Below, piece by piece: positions 40,601-47,600 of a DNA stretch of 64,000 nt (position 1 is the first letter of the stretch; every line of letters starts with the position of its first letter). The DNA comes from Diphasiastrum complanatum (taxonomy: Eukaryota > Streptophyta > Lycopodiopsida > Lycopodiales > Lycopodiaceae): contig CM055113.1 in the NCBI GenBank assembly GCA_029204225.1, positions 2,810,081-2,874,080 on the forward strand, read 5' to 3'. Made by a program: the position numbers and the translations under genes. Below the pieces are notes generated by a model. The model was not told the origin of the DNA, did not search any database, and was given only the letters and a program-made list of their open reading frames with translations.

Positions 40601-41798
40601 TGGAAAATTGTTCAAAATCGATGATCACACTATGCGTATTCGAAAGGGCAGCCTACTGAGCATATCCCTAGTTCCACAACCTAAAAAATGTCCTACCTAA
40701 GCTTTCTACAAAACCCCATGTCCTCCATACACTCAGTTCACAAAGCAAAGAATTTAGATAACAAAAAAGCATGCTAAAATCTTGTAATTCAACATAAATA
40801 GGATATACGATTCTTTAAAACTCATATACATATTATCTAGAATTTGATTGCTTGAATTTTGTTTTAAATCATCCAAAAACTGAAGATTTTATTTGTATTT
40901 TTAGAGAAAAAACCATAACATGGCATTTTGATGTGCTCCGCATTCCCCTCCCCAAAAATGCTCCCATTCCTCGTGTTTTGATACGTACAGTAGGATTAAA
41001 AGTCTAAGAGCATAAAGCATCCAAAGTGTTTTGGGATCTATAATAGGATAAAAAGTGCACAAGCATAAAGCATCCAAATAGATATGTGGCATTCTATTTC
41101 ATATGTTTGAAGTGGATTAAGTCAAGCAAAGAACTACACTCCTCTAATAATTATAGTTTTAGCTTTGTCAGTGAGCTGTTTTTTGGAAAGCTTTAAAAAA
41201 AATTGAAGTAGATTATCATTTATGAAAGCAACATGCTGCACAATACAAAATATTGAAATCAATAAAACTTTTCATAAGCAGTTTACAGCTCATAAAATGT
41301 TCATAAAGAATTTGGAATAGCACATTACACCTCGTAAAGAGTCAAAACCCATGGGCCATAAAAAATATTCTCAACCATAATGTAAAATGCCAAGACAATC
41401 CTTGTATGCTTTGGAAAGGCCTTTTTAGTGACATTTACTCGGTTTAATTATGGCTCGGGCTAACAACCTCGCCATAATTTTACAGCCGTTTTATCAAGTG
41501 CAAAGGTCGCTAAAAAGGCCATCCCCTAAATACATAAATCCCACTTTTGAAATTGCATTCCAACCTTTTGAGCGACGTTTTCAAATACCGCATCTTGTTT
41601 AGCATCCACATCAAAAATGCCGGTAAAGCTAAAATTGTAATGCTCCCGCTGATGGTTTGCCATTCCCAGCACGGCTTGTCGTGGCATCAGCCACTGCACC
41701 CTCACCGCCTCCTCATCCACCTCATATGCAGCCACATTGCTGCTCATAGGTCGCATCCGAAGATAGATGTCAATGTTGCTCTCATACTCCAACACCAT
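2600..41798 (-). CDS. Kinesin-9 (KIF6/KIF9-type) motor protein, 11 exons visible, 3' end outside the window
   Basis: This is a kinesin-9 microtubule motor, a family that works in motile cilia and flagella. Exons in coding order: 41565-41798, 23663-23935, 20892-20956, 5868-6084, 5515-5565, 5312-5425, 4000-4095, 3817-3888, 3510-3642, 3158-3330, 2600-2901. All introns are GT-AG, every junction keeps phase, and the 1730 coding bases (576 codons plus 2 bases) have no stop. The start ATG at 41798 sits in a good plant context (ACAATGG) followed by [10 protein letters not shown]. The motor hallmarks are all present: P-loop GQTGSGKT (exon 2), switch I SSRSH and switch [10 protein letters not shown] (exon 4). 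The kinesin-9 signatures [16 protein letters not shown] and [10 protein letters not shown] place it nearer KIF6 (kinesin-9B). Exon 11 ends at a donor (GAATT/GTAAGC) two bases into a codon, and the KIF6 pattern QEAFE-IFK predicts continuation. The protein therefore lacks its C-terminal coiled coil in this window. Introns 1 and 3 are 17,629 and 14,807 bp and full of TEs. Confidence 0.93.
5868..6084 (-). CDS. Kinesin-9 exon 4 (switch I and switch II)
   Basis: 217 bp from the acceptor TTCTGCAG to the donor GACAG/GTAATT. It encodes [27 protein letters not shown] (switch I) and [16 protein letters not shown] (switch II). Its 5' side is 48 bp from the end of a large foldback element (6133-7350). Confidence 0.93.
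6133..7350. mobile_element. Foldback DNA element with long inverted repeat
   Basis: The outer ends are inverted (CATTAGGGCCCTTTTT at 6133 and its complement ending at 7350). Each end also holds its own small hairpin of GGGCCCTTTTTG against CAAAAAGGGCC type. Inside, a near-perfect palindrome spans about 6380-7134, arms about 340-370 bp around a loop near 6723-6755. It includes poly-C near 6550 and a run of 28 G at 6967-6994. The flanks are TCTCTCTC on both sides, which could be an 8-bp target duplication, but the left flank is itself a CT microsatellite, so this is ambiguous. There is no transposase, so it is non-autonomous. The apparent ORFs in it are simple-sequence artefacts. Confidence 0.85.
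7624..7704. repeat. (GA)n then (GAAA)n microsatellite
   Basis: About 28 GA units run directly into GAAA units. A short sequence after it (TGTCTTTTCC...AAAAGGCATATAAGAC, 7714-7757) is repeated about 115 bp on (7831-7858), so the tract lies in a small local duplication. The rest of 7351-7926 has no gene. Confidence 0.8.
7927..8720 (+). mobile_element. LINE (non-LTR retrotransposon) endonuclease-domain remnant
   Basis: The reading [11 protein letters not shown]...[16 protein letters not shown] (about 7990-8100) is the typical opening of an APE-type endonuclease of plant LINEs, and [13 protein letters not shown] with SDLNAKT follows near 8310-8440. Several frame changes and stops occur. No reverse transcriptase is seen, so this is a short dead fragment within kinesin intron 3. 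Confidence 0.55.
8688..8895 (-). mobile_element. Degenerate LTR piece, same family as the LTR near 34.6-34.9 kb
   Basis: The order of short matches (AGGCTCAC, CTCAAGCA, CCTGACCCTT, TTGCCACTTGG, CTAGTGAGCAT) is shared with the complement of 34566-34920 and with 26310-26436. No internal region adjoins it, so it is a solo or truncated LTR. 8896-9211 shows nothing recognisable. Confidence 0.45.
9212..10300 (-). mobile_element. Gypsy LTR retrotransposon fragment (RNase H and integrase end)
   Basis: On the minus strand, 10245 to about 10130 reads [20 protein letters not shown] and then [12 protein letters not shown], a Gypsy RNase H signature. Further along, 9569-9360 reads [21 protein letters not shown], the end of the integrase. 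The order is correct for a minus-strand element, but stops and gaps are frequent. 10301-10954 has no further recognisable domain. Confidence 0.7.
10955..11334 (+). repeat. Left (5') LTR of the Gypsy element
   Basis: It begins TGTTACGAGACCGTAACA and ends TTCATAACA, 380 bp, and pairs with 18771-19157. It is rich in GCATGC/CATGCAT motifs. Confidence 0.9.
11530..11620. repeat. Tandem repeat in the Gypsy 5' leader
   Basis: The unit CACAGATTTCAGGTATTT plus (C/T)TGAAG(C/T)GCTCTAGCC, about 34 bp, occurs about 2.5 times between the primer site and gag. The leader from 11336 to about 12600 otherwise shows no ORF of note. Confidence 0.75.
12955..16045 (-). mobile_element. Truncated Copia LTR retrotransposon nested in the Gypsy element
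   Basis: The minus-strand LTR is 15328-16045 (TGTCGCG...GCGACA on the plus strand). It is followed in the minus sense by the primer site TGGTATCAGAGC at 15327-15316. Gag lies at 15179-14907 and 14816-14337, with two zinc-knuckle-like motifs ([28 protein letters not shown]). A protease-region ORF is at 14289-13996. The GAG-pre-integrase and integrase are at 14074-13013 ([51 protein letters not shown]). Reverse transcriptase, RNase H and the second LTR are missing. Sequence passes directly into Gypsy gag near 12950, so a deletion removed that end. The integrase ORF is long and uninterrupted, so this insert is younger than its host element. Confidence 0.85.
18771..19157 (+). repeat. Right (3') LTR of the Gypsy element
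   Basis: 387 bp, preceded directly by the polypurine tract. It differs from the left LTR by scattered substitutions and small indels, for example one extra ACATGCGAACGCATGC-type unit. Confidence 0.9.
19158..20891. other. Kinesin intron 3 sequence without recognised genes
   Basis: AT-rich sequence. 19770-19970 contains an internal duplication (GAGCTT...CTGAGGTGAGAAAGT and AGGAGAAACCAT(T/C)GTTTCAGGT occur twice about 90 bp apart). I see no domain similarity on either strand. Confidence 0.5.
20892..20956 (-). CDS. Kinesin-9 micro-exon 3 (65 bp)
   Basis: It is too short for ordinary ORF detection and was found by asking for the missing segment between exons 2 and 4. The minus strand reads [21 protein letters not shown] plus two bases (AC), bounded by TCAAG/ and /GTAGGT. 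The AC joins the first base of exon 4 to make Thr, giving THLATNEEEALN, exactly as in KIF6-type motors. It lies between TE fragments inside a 17 kb stretch, so automated annotation could easily miss it. Confidence 0.9.
21946..22935 (-). mobile_element. Copia retrotransposon fragment in kinesin intron 2
   Basis: Minus-strand pieces in order: integrase end (22935-22707, [18 protein letters not shown]), the [15 protein letters not shown] segment (about 22650), RT end (about 22390-22230, [20 protein letters not shown]) and RNase H (22194-21990, [20 protein letters not shown]). The central RT is absent and several stops are present. 20957-21945 and 22936-23662 show no other recognised feature. Confidence 0.75.
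23663..23935 (-). CDS. Kinesin-9 exon 2 (P-loop exon)
   Basis: 91 codons, beginning [17 protein letters not shown] after the acceptor CAACAG and ending LEDLPK before the donor GTAGTG. It carries the Walker-A motif GQTGSGKT and the SYLEIYNE segment seen in kinesin-9 motors. Both ends are in phase 0. Confidence 0.92.
23936..26283. other. Kinesin intron 1, unassigned part
   Basis: 2.3 kb without convincing coding sequence. Short GCGAAAAA(G/T) runs recur near 25260-25440, and GTAATTCTGCA(A/G)ACTGT is repeated at 25469 and 25500. GCTCTGATACTAGATGTCAT at 26119 may be a worn primer-binding-site and LTR junction from a minus-strand element. Confidence 0.4.
26437..29407 (-). mobile_element. Non-autonomous or gutted Gypsy element (family Y/Z) with LTR-like direct repeats
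   Basis: A direct repeat of about 195 bp occurs at 26438-26632 and 29212-29407. On the minus strand the second copy is followed by TTGGTATCAGAG, a primer site. Between them, minus-strand ORFs at 28500-27293 hold a worn gag start ([15 protein letters not shown]) shared with 38610-38520. No protease, RT or integrase is present. The left LTR continues to about 26780. The right copy is cut off at 29407, where other DNA begins. The leader at 28690-28990 repeats GATGGGCGATGGAC and GGGCGCTGGAGAGCCTGC type units. Confidence 0.6.
29408..30029. mobile_element. Possible solo LTR or insertion
   Basis: It begins TGTTAAAATTGG exactly where the neighbouring LTR breaks off, contains a TATA-like TGTATATATGG near 29894, and ends before CAAGGCAAG of the older LTR. 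There is no internal coding sequence. It resembles an LTR in layout only. Confidence 0.35.
30590..31640 (+). mobile_element. Copia-type gag/protease remnant
   Basis: A zinc-knuckle-like [14 protein letters not shown] lies near 30950. About 180 bp further, [13 protein letters not shown] resembles the Copia protease active site (D-S/L-G-A-x-x-H). [11 protein letters not shown] near 31360 matches the segment after the protease. Many stops; a dead fragment. 31641-32600 has no domain beyond a GAA repeat. Confidence 0.55.
32275..32305. repeat. (GAA)n microsatellite
   Basis: About ten GAA units. The surrounding 31.8-32.6 kb contains phrases such as GGGTCCCATAA that recur near 26.69 kb, suggesting shared LTR ancestry, but I cannot define ends. 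Confidence 0.7.
33018..33205 (+). mobile_element. Copia reverse transcriptase fragment
   Basis: The reading [20 protein letters not shown] followed by [18 protein letters not shown] is the N-terminal part of Copia RT. It is truncated on both sides. It may belong to the same old copy as 30590-31640. Confidence 0.7.
33690..34920 (+). mobile_element. Gypsy integrase/chromodomain end plus 3' LTR (family X, copy 2)
   Basis: 33715-33800 reads [15 protein letters not shown] (integrase core), which jumps by deletion to [19 protein letters not shown] and [17 protein letters not shown] (33840-33960). [19 protein letters not shown] (about 34245-34300) and a chromodomain-like [23 protein letters not shown] follow, then the LTR from about 34566. 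The element is truncated on the left. It is the inverted relative of 26284-30345. Confidence 0.7.
34926..40460 (-). mobile_element. Gypsy LTR retrotransposon (family Y/Z) with gag and protease only
   Basis: The LTR-like ends at about 34926-35310 and 40050-40460 share GTTAC(G/A)A, GACTTAAGC/GGAACTAACC, AGGAGACTAAA and CTACTTATA phrases but are well diverged. The primer site TTGGTATCAAAGC lies at 40051-40039 (minus sense). Minus-strand ORFs are gag (about 38621-37436, with [15 protein letters not shown] and [12 protein letters not shown]) and an aspartic protease (37398-36238, VDTGSTHSF at about 37035, then [10 protein letters not shown]). There is no RT or integrase between the protease and the left LTR, so it may be a non-autonomous or internally deleted element. 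Confidence 0.7.
39300..39830. repeat. Irregular repeats in the 5' leader of the Gypsy element
   Basis: Units such as GGGCGATGGACAGC, TGGGCGCT(G/A) and AAATGGGCA(A/G) recur many times. Similar units occur at 28700-28990 in the related element, so this is a family trait and not coding sequence. Confidence 0.55.
41418..41522. repeat. 105-bp nested hairpin (MITE-like)
   Basis: The outer arms GGCCTTTTTAGTGAC and GTCGCTAAAAAGGCC pair with one mismatch. Inner arms AATTATGGC and GCCATAATT pair perfectly. It lies 40-odd bp inside kinesin intron 1 from the exon 1 donor. The rest of 40461-41417 is featureless intron. Confidence 0.75.
41565..41798 (-). CDS. Kinesin-9 exon 1 (start codon and first 78 codons)
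   Basis: It encodes the first beta strand of the motor (IDIYLRMRP) and the conserved QREHYNFSF...[14 protein letters not shown] segment, which leads straight into the P-loop exon. It ends AAG/GTTGGA in phase 0. The next coding bases, GTCATCCTA, are 17.6 kb away. An in-frame ATG eight codons further up (41822) is possible, but 41798 has the better context. Confidence 0.9.
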
Positions 41799-42389
41799 TG
41801 TGCTCCAAAAGTTTCCACTCACACCTTTCTTTTATGGGTCACGTTATGACCACAATCTTCTTTGGCATTCAATTCTTGTAAATAAGCCCCTGCTGTATAG
41901 AAATTGGCATGTAATTGCCTTTTGCCAGTGCAATTGCTGGACTCACTGGCTTTGCAATGAAGCAATATGCAAGCAGGAAGCAAATTTTGATTGTAAGATA
42001 GATTCTTTTCACTGCAGAGGCAATTCGATTCTTTCTTTGTGAGAAGCCATGAATGCTAGAGGCTTGTTGTTGCCTGTCTTCATTCAGTTTTTAATGATTT
42101 TACGTCGCATCTTTCCAGCATTGCTTGAGTAGTAGTAGGGCTTGAAAGCTAGCTCCTGCATAACCGAGATGAACTGTCTGTCTCTCTTTTCTCTCTCTCT
42201 CGCTCTCTCTCTCTGCCCCTCTCGCGCTCTCTCTCTCTCTCTCTCTCGCACGCTCCTAACCTCTCATGGGAAGTGATCGACGCGTTGAAAGCTTCAAAAA
42301 GAAGGGTACGGAAGGTTTGAAGGGAGGGAGGTGACCCTTCTTGACAGACCTTTGATTGAAGGCCATAACCCAAGACTCCACCCTTGATC

Positions 42390-42620
42390 TAAGGCCTTTT
42401 CCACGGCGGAATGGTCAAGGTAAACTTTCTCGCCGTGAAATTTTTTTAGTCATAATTTTTTTTCTTTTTTACATGCAACTAGGCTGTTTCGTTAGGGAAG
42501 GGCATTTTGTTCAGGGCAGTAACCCCAAAAGGACTTTCCCACAACGGAATGGCCAAGGAGGCGACCTTCCTCGACGTGAAAACATTATTTTTTTTAGTCG
42601 TAAATTTTTTTTGCTTACAT
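42390..42620. repeat. Diverged tandem duplication upstream of kinesin-9
   Basis: Two units of about 145 bp share CGGAATGG(T/C)CAAGG, TTC(T/C)TCG(C/A)CGTGAAA, TTTTTTTAGTC(A/G)TAA and the following T-rich run. 42620-43960 otherwise shows only AT-rich single-copy-like sequence. Confidence 0.7.
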
Positions 42621-43974
42621 TTCTCTCGAAAGGTGGGAGGAAGGTGCACGCAACTTTTAAGACATGCACCTTCAATCATTCGGAAGGTGCATGTTAAAAA
42701 AAAAAAAATTAAAAAAATGAAATGCACCCACTCAAGGAGTTGACTCCCTTTTCTTTACGATTAAAAAATGATTTTACGACAAAAATAGCCTCGTATGAAG
42801 GGTGGAATTTGATATATCGCAATAAAAGAGGAGGACAGAGTAACTATAATAGGACTTCTCTAGAAGATTTGAGTAGCCTAGGGAGGTAGTATAATAGGAC
42901 TTCTCTAGAATTTCTCACACATTTTAGATTTGAGTAGCCTCTTCCTTATAAGAAACGGGGGAGAAAAGAAAGAGGGAGAATGTTTGTTGTGACGGTGAAA
43001 ATTATCGTTTCTCATCACAATTATTTTGCAAAAATCATAAACATCTGGTAATCAATAGATGTTGGTTGGGCTAATTACCAAAGCACTAATTTTTTAGGAG
43101 AGCCCTTGCTCGAGGGCGTCTGGCCCTCCCCTTAACTGCAAAGATTTTTTTTTACGTTCTTTTTTATGGTTATTTTTTTCACGTTTTCTTTTTCCTATTT
43201 TTTACAAAAAAATTAATCTTTCCATTTTTTGCACAAAATAATAAAAATTCAAATTTTTTTTATGGAACATGCATGTGGAATGACTAAGTGCCACATAGTA
43301 CACTCACATTCTGAACATAATGTGCATGCTTGTCATTGGTTGTCCACATACATTTCATCATAATTTTCATGTGCTATGTGTCAACTTTTTATTGGTTGTC
43401 CACTTGAGAGTTGTGAAAAAAGGCTCACAAAAATTTTTGGGTTCTAAGTTTGGATGAACATTGTGCTTTTGGAGGTGCCTCCAAAATACAACGAAAATAT
43501 AAGCATTTGACATTACAACATAAGTTGACTGCACCCTCATCGGAAAACCTTGAAATATTTTTTCAGAATTTATGATTTTGGATGGAGTCCTTTGTATCGT
43601 AGGATGAGGGTTTGGCCCAGCCTACACCCTCAATGGACATGAGGAATACCCCTAGTCTCAAACATTCAAGTTTTAACTATTGACAAGGTACTATAAAGAA
43701 CACAATTCAACCTTTGAAAATAGCATATTGGTCAATTCTTGTTGTTTGAGTTTGTTGACACGTGAGATAAATGTATTAGCATAGATTTCTTGGATAGAAC
43801 AACGTACAAATAATAGTGGTTTGAGCAAACATCTATTTATAGGCATGTGACTTTAGAGAGGCTTGCAAAGTGATTGTCTAAGGGCTCCATTCCCTTCAAC
43901 GTGCATTATAGACCAAGTCTTGATGAACAAAATCTATTATATTAAGAAAATCGTGAAGTAAAAAACACATGTTA

Positions 43975-44290
43975 AAACGTGAATCCTCTGAATATTGATT
44001 GGTAATACTCTTAGTAGTGATCATGAATGCTCGCAAGTCGTCACACCAGAACATGAATACGTTGAATATTGTGAACATTTAGAATACTGACCGTGAATAC
44101 TTTGAATACTAAAATGAAATTCTTTGACTAATGATCATGAATACTTTAAATATTAATTGTGAGCACTCTAAAGACTAGTCTAAATAATGATCACAATTAC
44201 TCCATATCATAATTGTGAATAGTGTGAATATTAAACATGAATCCTTTGAATAATCGGAACATTGAACATGAATACTCTTATCATTTAGTA
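43975..44290. repeat. Irregular ATGAATACT/TTGAATA tandem repeat
   Basis: Units like TGAATACTTTGAATATT, spaced 25-45 bp, recur ten or so times, mixed with ATGATCA(T/C)GAA. It looks like a decayed minisatellite. Confidence 0.6.
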
Positions 44291-44684
44291 TATGTTTTTG
44301 AATCTCGTCATATTTCTTATTAATGGGCGTAATTGGAATCAAAGAAAACATGAATGATGCCAACCATTCCGTCAAGTTACTCAAATAAGTAATTACCTTG
44401 GGTCGTAACTAAATCAAGAGGATCAAAACTCGACAATGGCACTGGTGAAGGTTACTTAGACGAGGGTTAACTGGGGATGCTAGTCCAATAAATTTGTGTT
44501 TTCCTACATTTTCAGAAAAATAATCTTTCCTCTTCCACAGGCCCTAAAATTAAGGTTTAGGGTAAACGAGAACATTGTGTATAGGGAACTTAGGGCTAAG
44601 GCAGAATTTAGGGCTAGGGTGAGCTTTCTTTTCTCTCTCGTGCGCCTTTCCCTGGCATAGCAGAGCGGAGCGACAAGAACAGCG

Positions 44685-47600
44685 ATGGCGAGCAGAGCAG
44701 GCGCTCCCTTGCTTTTGGCGATGGCCCCGATCCAGAGTCTGTGCTGTCTTCTGCTGCCTCTGTTACTATTCCTGATGCCTTCTTCATCCAAAGCCTTCTA
44801 TCTTCCTGGAGTCGCCCCACAGGACTTCGCCCCGGTAGATCTTCCTTCCACCTTCCACCCCATCATTCATAATAATGCCTGTTTTTCATTGTTTAACTCA
44901 TCATAATTCTGTTACTACCTTTGATCTCTTCTTCTCATAGTATCAGAGCCGATCTATGTGATTTTACCTCATTGCGTGTCGTTTCATTATTTTATTTAGC
45001 TATACGTAAAGTCTTCAGTCTTGTTCCAAACGATTTTGCGTTTGATCACTCTGAGAAATAAGACTAGTCTAATAAGTGTGCTATGAAGAATTAAATGAGC
45101 ACAGAGTACACAGGCTCCACCTTAGGGGCTTAAAACTTAGGGGACTTGGCTTCTGAGCTAGAAAAACTGTTAATCTACTTCCGCAATTACAGATCTGGAA
45201 ACTTCTTTCTTCTAGCTTTAGTTTCCTTGAAAATCTGAAAAGTTGGTGAATTAATGAGCGCATAGGCACAACGTATTGGTGATGCTGGAGCCGTCAATGC
45301 ATGGCCGATTTGGTAATATATGTGAATAGGCAGGAGTACAATAGGCTCCATGCGGTATTAGGGTATTTTCTAATTGCCGGAGTTATGAAGTCATTTGAAT
45401 CATCTCCTGACATCAACTCTCATGTCCATGTTCCTTCCGGTTTCGGATTATTTTTTCATTGTATAGGACCTTGTGGATCTGCAAATCTTTGCTTTATGTT
45501 ATGCAGTTTTGGCCTTGATCGGTCTTGGACCACAATGGCAACTCAACGGTTGCAATGACTCTGTTGCTCTAGTTTTTTGCTATGGCCCCTATTATTATGA
45601 ATTAATTTGTAGCAGATTTTATTGCCCTATCACTAAATTTTGGGTGTAAGCTTGTTGAGTGCTAATTTTCAATTGGGATGTTTAATTGTGGCATCCTTGG
45701 ATTTGATTTGCAAATGTATGCCAGGTTTGTTTGGTAGGGTTAAGACTAACTTGCTTCTGCATGGTGACGTGTGTATGGTAGGGTACACATTAGGTTGGAC
45801 ATCTGCTTATGGAAATAGCTCATTTTGAATGCCGTATATGTTGAAAGTATGACCTTCATATCCATGATGGACCATGTCAAGATCATATGGTAGTGATTGA
45901 CATTAGCAGCTACTTGGTAACTGGTTAGTATAGTGAGATGTGTGAAATCAGTTACATTGTATTTTAAATTAATCCTTTACTGAATGTGCTTCCGATGTAC
46001 TTCAATGTAATAATTGACTATAACGGCCCAAGTGACATATAATGTAATCAAATGTTGGTTCAGTCCTTACGTGTGTGCCAAAGGTGTAGGCACCATTGAA
46101 TTTTATGTGTAGAGACCTCTAGTAGTAAATTCTTTTCTCTCACGTGGATCACTATCATTGTATCATTGTGTCATTCTTTGATGCAAGCAATTGTGTTTTT
46201 CTCTCCCTCCTCTCTCATGGCTTGAATGATTTCTACCTACTCTGATAGTCTAGAGTTCTTTTATTTTGCAGGACTAAGTAAGCTTTAAGGCCAACTTGTT
46301 GGACGTACTATGATGTCATTAATTTTGCTTGCAATTGAACTTTTGAGTAGTAATGCAGTGTGAGTCTATAAATCTGCCTTTACATATGGAAAGGGATTTA
46401 TAAGAGAAGGATTAGATGTGAGGAGGCACCAGTGATATCTATGTGCCAATTTTTCTAAGTCATGATTATTGATAATTGAACTGCTTCCACTATTGATGAT
46501 TTTAGAATGATCAACAACACCTTGAATGTAATCCTTTTTGTTTAAAAATCAAATAAGAATTATTTATCTATGTAATGTACAAATGAAAACGTTTTTTTTT
46601 GTAAATTTATACTTTTTGTGTTAGCATCCAAATAATAGTAATTTTTTTATTTCATAAGCTTCGTACATATGGAACAGGTTTTGCGCATTATGTACGGAGC
46701 AATACATGGGGACAAAAAATTCAATATGAGATTTGATGATTTGGATGTATCTTTTCTTTCTGCTTTTGACTGGCACCTGCTCATGGGCGCTGATTACAAC
46801 ATAAGAAGGAATGTGATAGCATGTAGTTTGTGATATGCATGATGGATTTTATGGGTGGAGGATGCATAAGGTTAAAGTTTGCATCTCTTTTTTGTTGTCT
46901 TTGGGTAAGTAGTGTGTACTTAACATTGACACACATTGACCTTTTCTGCATGGATTTTTGACAACAGGGAGCAGAATTGCAGGTGAAAGTCAACAAATTG
47001 ACTTCCACAAAGACGCAACTTCCTTACGAGTTCTACACTCTTGATTACTGCAGGCCGGATAAAATCATAAACAGTGCTGAGAACCTTGGGGAAGTGTTGC
47101 GAGGTGACCGCATTGAAAATTCAAAATATGTGGTAAATGTTTATGTTAACTTTTCCTGTGCATGTTTCGTTTTTTGCGGTGGCACCGGAGGACTGAAGGT
47201 CATCCAATTAGGGCTTCACATGGTATTTGGTCAAGCAGGGCATTCACTTGTGTCTATATGGGATGTTCACATTTTATTTGTATTGGCAGTTTCACATGAA
47301 GGAAGATAAACTGTGCAACATTGTCTGCAAGATTGACAAGCTTTCCGAAAGGGCAGCAAAGAACTTCAAGGAAAAAATTGAAGAGGACTACCGTGTGAAC
47401 ATGTAAGTGTCAATAGGTAGTAGGGCTATGTCTTTCTATTATACTATGTGATGGCCCTTATTTACATCGAAAAAATCAATTCAGGTGGCAAATAATTGGA
47501 TACTTTTCTATCTATGAACAAAATATATGTAAAGTACCTTAATGAATCTAAGAGTAGGTTGAGGAGTGCAAATAACCATCGGAATAGTCTGCAGGTTGAT

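Larger units (their letters stand above)
41799..44684. promoter_or_regulatory. Shared intergenic region between kinesin-9 and TM9SF (head to head)
   Basis: 2.9 kb separate the two start codons. Near the kinesin side a CT-rich tract (42177-42250) reads as GA-rich leader on the kinesin strand. Near the TM9SF side 44540-44640 holds several telo-box-like pieces (GTTTAGGGT, TTAGGGCTA twice) and a CT-rich initiator region (TTTCTTTTCTCTCTC). No TATA box is obvious for either gene. Confidence 0.5.

Noticed and set aside
42149-42373. ORF with RERERE repeats near the kinesin start
   Set aside because: Translation of the CT-rich tract in the putative 5' leader.
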